A stretch of DNA of 64,000 bases from Agrobacterium larrymoorei (lineage in GTDB: Bacteria > Pseudomonadota > Alphaproteobacteria > Rhizobiales > Rhizobiaceae). The translations under genes were made by a program, and so were the position numbers. The notes below the pieces were generated by a model. That model ran no database searches, was not told the DNA's origin, and was given only the letters and a program-made list of their open reading frames with translations. Below, one piece after another: positions 7,759 to 16,842 of the stretch. How positions within the stretch are numbered: the first letter of the stretch is position 1; every line of letters starts with the position of its first letter. The stretch covers positions 2,358,501-2,422,500 of the forward strand of contig NZ_JAUTBL010000002.1 of assembly GCF_030819275.1 (NCBI RefSeq). Reading direction: 5' to 3'.

Positions 7759-8280
7759 ATGAGCACGCTTCTGCACACTCTTTTCCGTTATCATGCATGG
7801 GCCAACGTTGATTTGTTCGACACGCTGGAAAAACTGGATCGTGAAAGCTATCGCACGGAACTACAGGCTGCGCTTCGTCTCATCAGCCACCACTATGTGG
7901 TTTCAAGGATCTTTGCAGCGCATTTGGAGGCTACTCCGCACACGTTCTCATCAGACAATCTAGAAGAAACACCGACGCTCAATGAGCTGCGGACCTCAGT
8001 GATCCTCTCCGACAAGTGGTATGTCGACTACACAAGCAAAGCCACCTACCCGATCCTAGCCGAGAGAGTGGCCTTCACGTTTACCGATGGTGACAAGGGC
8101 CATATGAGCCGCGAGGAGATGCTGACTCACGTCGCCCTCCATGCGGGCTATCATCGAGGTGAAGTGGGCCGCCTGCTGTGGCAACTCTCCATAACGCCCC
8201 CATGGGATACCTTTGCAGTCTATCTACACCAGGCCGATCCTTATCGACGCCAACAATCCGCCTCATCCGAGCGGCTTTAA
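7759..8280 (+). CDS. DinB-family putative metalloenzyme
   Basis: The 173-residue protein begins MSTLLHTLFRYHAWANVDLFDTL, the usual start of DinB/YfiT four-helix proteins. Candidate metal ligands are the histidines in LISHHYVVSRIF (about 43-54) and in HVALHAGYHRGEVGRLL (about 124-140). Such proteins often act as thiol (bacillithiol, mycothiol or glutathione) transferases or stress proteins, but the substrate here is unknown. It is divergent from a TetR regulator with a shared dyad, suggesting inducible expression. Confidence 0.85.
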   Translation: MSTLLHTLFRYHAWANVDLFDTLEKLDRESYRTELQAALRLISHHYVVSRIFAAHLEATPHTFSSDNLEETPTLNELRTSVILSDKWYVDYTSKATYPILAERVAFTFTDGDKGHMSREEMLTHVALHAGYHRGEVGRLLWQLSITPPWDTFAVYLHQADPYRRQQSASSERL

Positions 8281-8333
8281 GGCCAGACGCGTAACCGAGA
8301 GTGATATCGGTACAGCATCGGCTCATCGCTCAA

Positions 8334-10538
8334 TCACACACTCTGGTAGGCGGCAATCACGATATTGACTTGCGCGGTGCTCATGCCGTCCATCTGATTG
8401 GACGAAAAGGCTGAGCGGTGGCTGGCGTCCAGGCCGCTGAGGGCACTCGTGCTGAGCCCGGTGATTGCACTCTTCTTGATCGCGGCGATTTCCGCGGTGG
8501 TGAAGCTGTTGAGTTCAGCACCGGAGAGCGTTGCCAACTGCTTGCTGTTGAGCGCCGCGACCTGGGTTTCGGTCAGGGCTGCGATACCGGCTGAGCTCAG
8601 CGCATCGAACTGTACGGTCGTCAAGGACGCAATCTGCCGGGTACTCATGCCGGCAAGTGTCGCCGTGCCGAGATTGGCGATGGTGGCAGTGGAAAGCGTG
8701 GCGATCTGGCTGCTGGAGAGCGCGCCAAACTGGCTGGGCGTCAGCGCTGAGAGCTGGGTAGAGGTCAAGGCATTGATCTGTGCGCTCGAAAGAGCAGCGA
8801 TCTGGCTCGTGGTCATCGCGGACAAGAGGTTCGTCGAGAGACCGGCAATCGTCGCCGTCGGCAGGCCGCTCAACACGTTCTTCTTCAGGCTCGCGATCTC
8901 CGCCGTGGTGAAGCTGTTGAGTTCATCGGCAGAAAGGGTGGATAGCTGCGCCGAGGTCAATCCTGCCACCTGCGCTGCATTGAGGAGTGCAATATCAGCG
9001 CTGTCGAGGGACTGGAACTGTGCCGTCGTCAGTGCGCCGATCTGGCGCGTGGTGAGCGCCGAAAGGGTTGCGTCGCTCAGACCAGCGATCACCGCGGTTG
9101 ACAGATTGGCGATCTGCTGTGGTTTGAGTGCGGAGATCTGCGCGGCAGTCAGAGACGAAATCTGGGATGACGTCAGCGCCTGAAACTGCGAAGAACTCAA
9201 GGCTGAGATCTGAGCCGTCGTCATGGCCGCCACCAAAGTGGTGGAGAGATTAGACATTGCAGCCGTCGACAGTCCTATCAAAGCACCCTTTTTCAGCGCG
9301 GCGATTTCTGCCGTGGTAAAGCGGTTGATCTCCGCGGAGGAGAGCGTGGCAAGTTGCGCAGAGGTCAGTCCGGCGACCTGACTTTCGTTAAGCTGCGCAA
9401 TATCGTCGGAGCTCAGCGCGTCGAACTGCGCAGTGGTCAGCGCGGAGATCTGGCGCGTGGTCAGCGCCGAAAGGGTCGCATCATTCAAGGCGGCGATCGC
9501 GTCCGTCGTCAGGCTGGCGATCTGTTCCGGTTTGAGGGCAGCGATCTGTCCGGTCGAAAGCGTTGCAAGCTGCGCGGCGGTCAGGGCCTTCAACTGAGTA
9601 GAGGTAAGAGCGGCGATCTGCGCCGTGGTGATAGCCGGGACCAGGCTGGTGGCAAGGCCTGCAATTGCAGCCGTGCTGATGCCCGCGACCGCGTTCTTCT
9701 TGATCGCCGCAATCTCATCTGCCGAGAAGCTGTTGAGTTCTGCGGCCGTCAGCGTTGCGGCCTGTGCGGCCGTCAAACCGGCCACCTGCTGCGTGCCGAG
9801 CGCGGTCAATCCGGCACTGCTCAGCGCATCGAATTGCGTGGGGGTAAGCGCCGACATCTGCCGCGTTGTCAGGCCGGAAACCTGCGAGGAACTGAGGTTA
9901 TGAAGGATGTCGGTCGAAAGTCCGGCGATCTGCTTCGGCGTCAAGGCACCCATCTGAGCCGGCGTCAGTGCTGCGAACTGTGCACTACTCAAGGCGCTCA
10001 TTTGGGACGAGCTGAAAGCCGCAAGCTGTGCAGGCGTCAAGGCGGCAAGCTTGGTCGTCGAGAGCCCGGCAATGGCAGCGCTCGACAGTCCGCCCATGTT
10101 GGCTTTCTTGATGGCGGCAAGCTCATCACTCGTAAAACTGTTGATCTCGGCAGAAGAGAGCGTTGCCAGTTGCGCGCCGCTCAGGGCACCCACCTGCTTT
10201 GCGTCCAGCGCTTCGATCAATGCGCTGGACAGTCCATCGATCTGGCTGCTGTAGAGCGATGCGACTTGCGCTGTCGTCAGTCCCGATACCTGCGTCGTGC
10301 CGATGGCTTGCAATTGCGACAGGGTCAGACCGATAATCGACTTCGGAGCGATCGCGCCGACATCGCCGGAGGAGAGCGACGAAATCACCGAGGTCTTCAG
10401 CGCACCGATCTGGCTGCTGGTCAGCGCCTTGATCTGCGCGGTGCTCAGCGCGTCGACATCGGCGCTCGTCAACCCGGCAATCACGGAGGTGGACAGCATG
10501 GCGATCTGGCGTGTGGCGAGCAAGGAAATCGTGGTCAT
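8334..10538 (-). CDS. 91-octapeptide repeat protein
   Basis: After a six-residue start (MTTISL), the remaining 728 residues divide exactly into 91 octads of pattern L-[ST]-[ST]-x-Q-[ILVMF]-x-[AGS]. Within them a higher-order unit of 17 octads (136 residues, 408 bp) repeats four times from residue 135 to 678. Each unit opens with a variant of FTTAEIAALKK and contains LSTAAIAG, LTTRQISA and LTTAQFDA at fixed positions. No signal peptide, membrane segment or cysteine is visible. The S/T-x-x-Q pattern suggests helix N-caps, so a helical solenoid is possible. Function is unknown; it could be structural, surface-associated or secreted by a leaderless route. No Shine-Dalgarno sequence is obvious at the ATG. 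Confidence 0.8.
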   Translation of the reverse strand: MTTISLLATRQIAMLSTSVIAGLTSADVDALSTAQIKALTSSQIGALKTSVISSLSSGDVGAIAPKSIIGLTLSQLQAIGTTQVSGLTTAQVASLYSSQIDGLSSALIEALDAKQVGALSGAQLATLSSAEINSFTSDELAAIKKANMGGLSSAAIAGLSTTKLAALTPAQLAAFSSSQMSALSSAQFAALTPAQMGALTPKQIAGLSTDILHNLSSSQVSGLTTRQMSALTPTQFDALSSAGLTALGTQQVAGLTAAQAATLTAAELNSFSADEIAAIKKNAVAGISTAAIAGLATSLVPAITTAQIAALTSTQLKALTAAQLATLSTGQIAALKPEQIASLTTDAIAALNDATLSALTTRQISALTTAQFDALSSDDIAQLNESQVAGLTSAQLATLSSAEINRFTTAEIAALKKGALIGLSTAAMSNLSTTLVAAMTTAQISALSSSQFQALTSSQISSLTAAQISALKPQQIANLSTAVIAGLSDATLSALTTRQIGALTTAQFQSLDSADIALLNAAQVAGLTSAQLSTLSADELNSFTTAEIASLKKNVLSGLPTATIAGLSTNLLSAMTTSQIAALSSAQINALTSTQLSALTPSQFGALSSSQIATLSTATIANLGTATLAGMSTRQIASLTTVQFDALSSAGIAALTETQVAALNSKQLATLSGAELNSFTTAEIAAIKKSAITGLSTSALSGLDASHRSAFSSNQMDGMSTAQVNIVIAAYQSV
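8505..10136 (-). repeat. Four 408-bp intragenic super-repeats
   Basis: Four units of 408 bp encode residues 135-270, 271-406, 407-542 and 543-678 of the octapeptide protein. Each is marked by FTSDELAA, FSADEIAA, FTTAEIAA and FTTAEIAS, with a fifth marker at 679. The units differ by many substitutions, so the duplications are old. Confidence 0.85.
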
Positions 10539-11083
10539 GGCGCGTATACCGTCGAGTGGCCATGCTCATGCGACGGCGGAGCAGCCTCAACGCGATCAAT
10601 CCCTGCGGTTCAAGGATAGGCGTTCAGACGAAATCCGAAACGGCCTCACGGCACGTCTTTCATCGACACAGGAACACGGAATTTATCGGGGACATGGTTC
10701 GTCAGAACCGGCGCATTGAAACAGCTTCATGCGTGCAGCGTCTTGAGGGACAACTGCCTTTGCGCGACCTAAAAACAAATGACGTGCGACGAGACACGCA
10801 TAACATTCGCCGCGACAAACAAAGCAATGAAGAAAGCGTTAACAGCGCCGTCGAGGCCCGTCAAGGTGGCAGCGTTGCCAACAAGCGTGTCCTGCGTCGT
10901 TTTGAGTGCCTCAAGCAGGGTCAGCTTGAAGGCGGAACATCGCTCTGCGGACAGGGAGTAGATGCCTGGAAAGCAGGTCCGCAGGATCGGCGATACTCAA
11001 AGCTCTTCCCACATACGAAGCAGCCCGAAAATCGATGTCGATTTTCGGGCCGTTCTCTCAATCTTTCACTGGGCAGAGTGAGT
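10539..11083. other. Intergenic region without a gene
   Basis: 545 bp between the octapeptide protein start and the DUF882 gene end. Long open frames on the plus strand here are shadows of neighbouring minus-strand genes. Only the hairpin at 11023-11050 stands out. The promoter of the octapeptide gene must lie here, but no clear -35/-10 pair is recognisable. Confidence 0.6.
11023..11050. terminator. Perfect 13-bp palindromic hairpin
   Basis: GCCCGAAAATCGA (11023-11035) pairs with TCGATTTTCGGGC (11038-11050). It lies 34 bp beyond the stop of the minus-strand DUF882 gene. A related core occurs at about 26500, so it belongs to an intergenic palindrome family and may double as a terminator. Confidence 0.55.
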
Positions 11084-12970
11084 TCAAGGCATTCTGATCG
11101 GCGAGCTGAATCGGCTGGAGTCGATCGCCTTTGCACCCTGGCGGAAGGTGGCATTGGCCGCAGAGGCAGACATATCATGGCTCAGCATGCGGTTGCTGAC
11201 CCGCGGCGCCTTGACCGCACGGACAGTTGCACCCTTGTTCTGGCTGAGCGCCCAATCGGAAATCGCTTCCTGTGTCAGGCGTCCACCGCTGACCATGGCC
11301 TGCTGCGATACGACGGCATCCTGCTTGCTTGGGCGACCGCCCTTGGTCGGCAGGCCAGCAGTGAGGCCACTCGTGCTGGAAGCTGCGGGCTTCGGATCGA
11401 ACTCGTCACCAAAGGTCTCGGCCTTCGGCGTCGCCATCGGATCGAGCTTGGCAACCTGGCGCGGCGCCTCAACCGGTGTCGGTGCGGCATAGGCAGCAAC
11501 CGAAGACGGGAACGGCGCAGCCGAGGGCATCGCAGCGGCGGTCACGGCAGAGCGCGCATCCTGTCCACTCTGCTCAAGCGCGGCAATCACCGTCGGAGAG
11601 AGCGATGCCTGGCTGTCGGCTTCATCATCCTGGCCCTCGATATCGGTATTGGCCGAGGCAAGCAGGGCTTCGGCAACAGCAGGACGGTTGGCCGGAACCG
11701 GCACATGGGCAAGCAGCGCATCGGCTGGGGCGTTTTCAGAATCGAGCGATGCCGTCATGACAGAGCCCTGAGCATCGCCACGCATACCGCGCGGTCCAAG
11801 AAGGGTCGGAACGGGAACCGAGACTTCAGCCAGATCGGCAAACTTCTGTTCAGCCGGTGCGGCTGTCGGTGTCGGCGTGGTCGCAGCCTGGAGCGCATCC
11901 TGAGCGGCATTGCGACCCGGAGAGTAGAGCGCTGTCGCAAGGCCAGTCGAAGCCTCTTCGCCACGGAAGGCCGGGCGTGCGGTCGGCAGCGGTGCATTCA
12001 CGGCACTCGGCACGGGCGCCGCAGAGGCCACCGCGACCGGGGCTTCTTCCGCCTCTTCCGCTACAGGAGCAGGGGCAGGCGAACGACCAGCCGGGGCTGC
12101 GGGCGTTGCGATTTCTTCGGAATCCTCGTCCTCGTCGCCACCGCCAAAGAGGGCTGCAAGAAGCGTCTTGCGCTTGCCACCGGAGGAGGACGTCGCAGGT
12201 CCCGAACCAGCCGTGCTGGCAACCTGAATGGACGAGGAGCTGACGCGCTTCTTGTAATCGGCCAGAGCCTGGTCGTAACCCGGCAGCGGCTTGCCGTCGG
12301 CAGGCAGGTGAATGGTGTTGCCATTCGGGAAGATGCGAACGAGTTCCTGGCGGCTCATGCGCGGCCAGGCGCGAACATTGCCGACATCCATGTGGACGAA
12401 GGGCGAGCCCGATGTCGGGTAGAAGCCAACGCCGCCGATCTGCATCTGCATGCCGATTTCACGCAAGCGGGCGAGCTTCACGCCGGGAATGAAAAAGTCC
12501 ATCGCCTTGCCGAGCGTGTGCTGGCTGTGCTTGGCAACACCCTTGGTGCGCGAACGCAGCATGCCATTCGTCTCAGGCGAGCGGAAAGCGGAAACGACGT
12601 TGATATACTCGGTGGCACCGGAGCGGCGATACACTTCCCAGACCAGATCGAAAAGGCGCGGATCCATCTTGGTGGGCTGGTTGCGGCGCCAGTCGCGCAG
12701 GAAGCGATTGAGTTCCTGCAAGCCCTTCTGATCGTACTTGCCGTTTCTCTTGAATGTGATGACGGCTTTTTCTTTGGTGTGGATATAATAGAGCTTCAAA
12801 CTGCGTGTCTCGGCGGCGGCTTCCGTCGCTGAAACGCTGAAGATGGGCATTGCGGCTAGGATCAGGCACGCAACGGTGACAACGCGTGCCGACAGCTTCG
12901 TGCATATATCTTTGATCAAGCCGCGCGCAGACTTGCCCGCAAGCGCGTTATTCCGATTCAGATATGGCAA
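11084..12970 (-). CDS. DUF882 / M15-like murein peptidase with long disordered tail
   Basis: The 628-residue protein has an N-terminal signal segment (VVTVACLILAAMPIFSVSA), a DUF882 domain at about residues 55-240 and a long Ala/Pro/Ser-rich tail to the end. The domain shows VSAFRSPETN, KHSQHTLGKAMDFF and PFVHMDVGNVRAWPR, matching the zinc-binding His/Asp/His arrangement of M15 peptidases such as MepK that cut peptidoglycan cross-links. The start is TTG with GGCGGGG upstream; no ATG precedes the signal segment. The tail of about 380 residues is far longer than in simple YcbK/MepK proteins and may anchor or position the enzyme in the envelope. Confidence 0.82.
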   Translation of the reverse strand: MPYLNRNNALAGKSARGLIKDICTKLSARVVTVACLILAAMPIFSVSATEAAAETRSLKLYYIHTKEKAVITFKRNGKYDQKGLQELNRFLRDWRRNQPTKMDPRLFDLVWEVYRRSGATEYINVVSAFRSPETNGMLRSRTKGVAKHSQHTLGKAMDFFIPGVKLARLREIGMQMQIGGVGFYPTSGSPFVHMDVGNVRAWPRMSRQELVRIFPNGNTIHLPADGKPLPGYDQALADYKKRVSSSSIQVASTAGSGPATSSSGGKRKTLLAALFGGGDEDEDSEEIATPAAPAGRSPAPAPVAEEAEEAPVAVASAAPVPSAVNAPLPTARPAFRGEEASTGLATALYSPGRNAAQDALQAATTPTPTAAPAEQKFADLAEVSVPVPTLLGPRGMRGDAQGSVMTASLDSENAPADALLAHVPVPANRPAVAEALLASANTDIEGQDDEADSQASLSPTVIAALEQSGQDARSAVTAAAMPSAAPFPSSVAAYAAPTPVEAPRQVAKLDPMATPKAETFGDEFDPKPAASSTSGLTAGLPTKGGRPSKQDAVVSQQAMVSGGRLTQEAISDWALSQNKGATVRAVKAPRVSNRMLSHDMSASAANATFRQGAKAIDSSRFSSPIRMP

Positions 12971-13177
12971 TTCGATCCCCGCCTGGCAGACAATTTGTCA
13001 CATTGTCCCACTTGAACCTCAATTACGGTGACACGATGGCAAATTTGCCACACACATACAACCTTCCTCTACATAGTGAACAGATAACTAACAAGAGGTT
13101 TATGAAGCGTAAGGGAATATCCTTGCTCAGGGGTTAACAAAAATGCCAACGGCTAATATAGGCCTCCGTAGCGACGC

Positions 13178-14725
13178 TTAAGCCGCGTCCTCCATCGGAT
13201 TATCGGGATCAATGCCATAATCCTTCAACTTACGGTAGAGTGTGGAACGCCCGATACCGAGTTTTCGGGCAACCTGGCTCATCTGCCCGCGGTAGAATCG
13301 CAGCGCAAACCGGATCAGTTCTTCTTCGATTTCAGCAATGGTACGAACATTGCCTGTTTCATCCGTGCTGGCAATCAGGCTGCCGCCGGGAAAAATACCA
13401 TCACCTGCCACGTCTGCCTCCTCGCTCGCAGCCATATGCGTCACCGGCGCCTCAGATGCCTTGACCTCCACAAGCGAAGGCGCGGCAGCGGTCACGGATC
13501 GATCTGAACCATGGGTACCTCTGTCTCGCGCATCGCCCTCGAAGCCCGGAACCTGTGTCGCGATATGGACGAAGTCGCTCGGCGCCAGCTCACGGCCCTG
13601 CGCCAGAACGGCTGCACGGAAGACAGCATTTTCCAGCTGGCGGACATTCCCCGGCCAGTCATAGGCAGTCAGCAATGCAAGCGCGGCAGCACTGACACCA
13701 ACCGTCGACGGCAGTTTCTGCTCGATGGAGAAGCGCTCGACAAAGGCGCGCGCGAGGAAAGGAATATCTTCCTTGCGGCGGCGCAAAGCCGGAATGGTGA
13801 TGGGGAAGACGTTGAGCCGGTAATACAGGTCTTCGCGGAAGCGACCTTCCTTCACCTCTTCGATCAGGTTCTTGGCGGTAGCGGAAATCAGCCGCACATT
13901 GACCTTGCGTCTTTTGGCCGATCCGGATGCCTCGACCTCACCGCTTTGGACAGCGCGCAGAAGCCTCACCTGCACCTCAAGCGGTAGGTCGCCAAGCTCA
14001 TCGATAAAGAGCGTGCCGCCATCGGCCTCCAGGACCTTGGCCTGCTGGCGCTCGCCAGCATCACCGTCGTCTGCCGCCTCCCCACCAAACAGCGTGCTCT
14101 CGATCAGTTCGGGGGCAATCGCGCTGCAATTCAAAATCACGAAGGGTTTCGTCGCCCGGTCGCTGCCCGCATGGATGGCGCGCGCGATCATCTCCTTGCC
14201 GACACCTGCCTCACCTTCCAGCACCACGGGAATGGTGGAGTGGCTGGCGCGCTTCGCCAGATCCAGTACGCGTGCCATGGCAGGACTGGCCGAAACGATA
14301 TCGGCAAGTCCAACCGGCTGATGGCGCGTGCGCCGCAGGGCGCGGCCCTTTGGCTCGTCGGATTTCAGCGCTCCGGCAATCGCCGTTCCAAGACGCTCCG
14401 CCGTAACCGGCTTGACGATGAAATCGAAAGCACCCGCCCGCATGGCTTCGACCACGACGTCGATGCCGCCCTGCCCTGTTTGAACGACAACGGGAATATC
14501 CAGACCGAGATCGTGAACCGCTTGAATGAAGGAGAGACCGTCGAGTTCCCGCATCGTCAGATCGATGATGACGACGCCGATCTCGGCCCCGCGTGTTTTC
14601 AAAAGCCCAAGGCCCGCCTTACCGCTCTCGGCCAACAGGGACGCATGCCCATTCTGCTCGACGGTCTGTTTCAGCACACGGCGCTGGACGGGATCATCTT
14701 CGACAATGAGAACGTGGACGGTCAT
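13178..14725 (-). CDS. NtrC-type response regulator lacking GAFTGA
   Basis: Three domains are visible. The receiver (1-120) has acidic pocket E9-D10-D11, phosphoacceptor D55, T83 and K105. The AAA+ domain (about 140-370) has Walker A GEAGVGKE (171-178) and Walker B GGTLFIDE (236-243). The C-terminal Fis-type helix-turn-helix includes QVARKLGIGRSTLYRKLKDYGI. The GAFTGA loop that contacts sigma-54 should follow ESTLFG but is replaced by an Asp/Gly/Gln-rich stretch (about 215-230), so this protein probably does not remodel sigma-54 polymerase. Known family members without GAFTGA (for example TyrR or Rhodobacter NtrC) act with sigma-70. No sensor kinase is adjacent. GGAG lies 8 nt before the ATG. 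Confidence 0.85.
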   Translation of the reverse strand: MTVHVLIVEDDPVQRRVLKQTVEQNGHASLLAESGKAGLGLLKTRGAEIGVVIIDLTMRELDGLSFIQAVHDLGLDIPVVVQTGQGGIDVVVEAMRAGAFDFIVKPVTAERLGTAIAGALKSDEPKGRALRRTRHQPVGLADIVSASPAMARVLDLAKRASHSTIPVVLEGEAGVGKEMIARAIHAGSDRATKPFVILNCSAIAPELIESTLFGGEAADDGDAGERQQAKVLEADGGTLFIDELGDLPLEVQVRLLRAVQSGEVEASGSAKRRKVNVRLISATAKNLIEEVKEGRFREDLYYRLNVFPITIPALRRRKEDIPFLARAFVERFSIEQKLPSTVGVSAAALALLTAYDWPGNVRQLENAVFRAAVLAQGRELAPSDFVHIATQVPGFEGDARDRGTHGSDRSVTAAAPSLVEVKASEAPVTHMAASEEADVAGDGIFPGGSLIASTDETGNVRTIAEIEEELIRFALRFYRGQMSQVARKLGIGRSTLYRKLKDYGIDPDNPMEDAA

Positions 14726-14895
14726 TTCGAGCTCCGGTTTCCGGTATATGAACCTGCCTCATGCAGGCTCCTTGGCTCGACTTTGCCACGCAAGACTTCA
14801 ACATCGGGTTTTGAGAATTGCTTGCATTTTAAGCATTGCCGCGGGAAACAGAGGCACCCATATGCTTCGATGCGAAGACAAAAAGGACGCGTTTC

Positions 14896-16746
14896 ATGAC
14901 CTTGAAGACATCGACCCCCACGCCCGCTTTCTCTCCTGCCGAAGGCGCAAGTGCTGCCCTTGGCGATCTGCCGGTCTGGAAACTCTCCGATCTTTACCCC
15001 TCAGTCGATTCCGCCGAATACAAAGGCGACCTGAAGAAAGCGGAGACGGACGCCAAGGCATTCGAGACGAAATGGAAGGGCAAGCTCGAAGCTGCTGCCA
15101 GCCGTTCGGGCGATGAGGGCATCGGTGCAGCACTCAAGGAATATGAAGCGCTGGACGATATTCTCGGCCGCATCGGCTCCTTTGCGGGCCTCACCTATTT
15201 TTCCGATACCTCCAACCCCGCCAATGGCAAGCTTTACGGCGATGCGCAGGCCAAACTCACCGATATCGCGTCGCACCTGCTGTTCTTCCCGCTGGAACTG
15301 AACCGCATCGACGATGCGCTGATCGACGCCGCCTTCGAGAAAGACACACTTGCCGCCCATTACAAGCCGTGGCTCGTGGACCTGCGCAAGGACAAGCCGC
15401 ATCAGCTGGATGACAGCCTGGAGCAGCTGTTCCTCGAAAAATCCATGACGAGTGCGGCTGCCTTCAACCGCCTCTTCGACGAGACGATGACCGAGCTGCG
15501 CTTCGAGATCGACGGCGAAAGCTTGGCCCTCGAACCGACGCTCAACATGCTGCAGGAGCCGGACCCGGAAACGCGCCGCAAGGCAGCCGCCGCACTCAGC
15601 GCCACCTTCAAGGAAAACTTGCGCGTCTTCACGCTCATCACCAACACGCTCGCCAAGGACAAGGAAATCTCCGACCGCTGGCGCAAGTTCGAAGACATTG
15701 CTGATAGCCGGCATCTGGCGAACCGCGTTGAACGAGACGTGGTCGATGCGCTCGCGGCTGCCGTGCGCGAGGCCTATCCCCGCCTGTCGCATCGCTATTA
15801 CAAGATGAAGGCGAACTGGCTTGGCATGGAGCAGATGAACTACTGGGATCGCAACGCGCCGCTTCCGGACACGTCCAACGCCATCATCCCCTGGGGTGAA
15901 GCGAAGGACATGGTGCTCTCCGCCTATGGCGCCTTTGCCCCGGAAATGGCGGATATCGCCCGCCGCTTCTTCGATGAGGAGTGGATCGATGCGCCAGCCC
16001 GCCCCGGCAAGGCACCCGGCGCCTTCGCCCATCCGACCGTGCCCTCCGCGCACCCTTATGTTCTGGTCAATTATCTCGGCAAGCCGCGCGACGTCATGAC
16101 GCTCGCCCATGAGCTTGGCCACGGTGTGCACCAGGTTCTGGCCGGTGAGCAGGGCGCGCTGATGTGCGCCACGCCGCTGACTCTTGCCGAGACGGCCTCG
16201 GTCTTCGGCGAGATGCTGACCTTCCGAAAACTGCTGGAAGCCACCACCGATCCGCGTGAGCGCAAGGCCATGCTCGCGCGCAAGGTGGAAGACATGATCA
16301 ACACCGTCGTTCGCCAGATCGCCTTCTACGAATTCGAGCGCAAGGTGCACACCGCCCGCAAAGACGGCGAACTGACATCCGAACAGATCGGCGAATTGTG
16401 GCTCTCGGTGCAGGAAGAAAGCCTCGGGCCCGCGATCCGCATTTCGGAAGGCTACGAGACGTGGTGGACCTATATCCCCCACTTCATCCACTCGCCCTTC
16501 TATGTCTATGCCTACGCCTTTGGCGACTGCCTGGTGAACTTGCTCTATGCCGTCTATCAGAATGCCGACGAGGGCTTCCAGGCGAAGTATTTCGAGCTTC
16601 TGAAGGCCGGCGGCACCAAGCACCATTCGGAGCTTCTGAAACCCTTCGGCCTTGATGCGACCAACCCCTCCTTCTGGAGCAAGGGCCTGTCGATGATCGA
16701 AGGGCTGATCGACGAGTTGGAAGCCCTCGACGCGCCGTCAAAATGA
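14896..16746 (+). CDS. pepF: M3-family oligoendopeptidase F
   Basis: A 616-residue cytoplasmic zinc peptidase that degrades oligopeptides of roughly 7-17 residues. The zinc motif HELGH is at residues 405-409 (LAHELGHGVHQVL), and the downstream metal-ligand glutamate is in LAETASVFGEML. The N-terminal helical region (DLPVWKLSDLYPS and on) is the PepF N-domain. The start at 14896 has AAGGAC about 9 nt upstream and gives the family N-terminus; an earlier in-frame ATG at 14836 would add 20 unrelated residues. It is followed by a class IV aminotransferase gene 96 bp later. Confidence 0.92.
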   Translation: MTLKTSTPTPAFSPAEGASAALGDLPVWKLSDLYPSVDSAEYKGDLKKAETDAKAFETKWKGKLEAAASRSGDEGIGAALKEYEALDDILGRIGSFAGLTYFSDTSNPANGKLYGDAQAKLTDIASHLLFFPLELNRIDDALIDAAFEKDTLAAHYKPWLVDLRKDKPHQLDDSLEQLFLEKSMTSAAAFNRLFDETMTELRFEIDGESLALEPTLNMLQEPDPETRRKAAAALSATFKENLRVFTLITNTLAKDKEISDRWRKFEDIADSRHLANRVERDVVDALAAAVREAYPRLSHRYYKMKANWLGMEQMNYWDRNAPLPDTSNAIIPWGEAKDMVLSAYGAFAPEMADIARRFFDEEWIDAPARPGKAPGAFAHPTVPSAHPYVLVNYLGKPRDVMTLAHELGHGVHQVLAGEQGALMCATPLTLAETASVFGEMLTFRKLLEATTDPRERKAMLARKVEDMINTVVRQIAFYEFERKVHTARKDGELTSEQIGELWLSVQEESLGPAIRISEGYETWWTYIPHFIHSPFYVYAYAFGDCLVNLLYAVYQNADEGFQAKYFELLKAGGTKHHSELLKPFGLDATNPSFWSKGLSMIEGLIDELEALDAPSK

Positions 16747-16760
16747 GACCATGACAACAA

Positions 16761-16803
16761 AAATCGGCGACGCTCCCATTTCGGACAAGCTTCGCCGGTT
16801 TTT
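16761..16803 (+). terminator. Possible terminator after pepF
   Basis: CGGCGA (16765-16770) can pair with TCGCCG (16792-16797), flanked by AAA and followed by GTTTTT. The loop is long (21 nt), so this is a weak candidate. Confidence 0.35.
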
Positions 16804-16842
16804 ATATCCCGTCGGAACAGATGCAGAAGACGGACCAGGAGC

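Noticed and set aside
8505..10136. Regularly spaced DNA repeats that might suggest a CRISPR array
   Set aside because: The repeats are in-frame coding octads of 24 bp without unique spacers and vary by substitutions; no cas genes are present.
9354..10619. A 421-codon open frame antisense to the octapeptide gene
   Set aside because: Its apparent repeats are the mirror of the coding octads on the other strand.
10511..12832. A 773-codon open frame on the plus strand
   Set aside because: It runs antisense to the DUF882 gene and through an intergenic region; its translation is Arg-rich with no domain.
13020..13177. A short ATG frame (MKRKGISLLRG) before the NtrC-type gene
   Set aside because: Eleven codons with no support from context or conservation.
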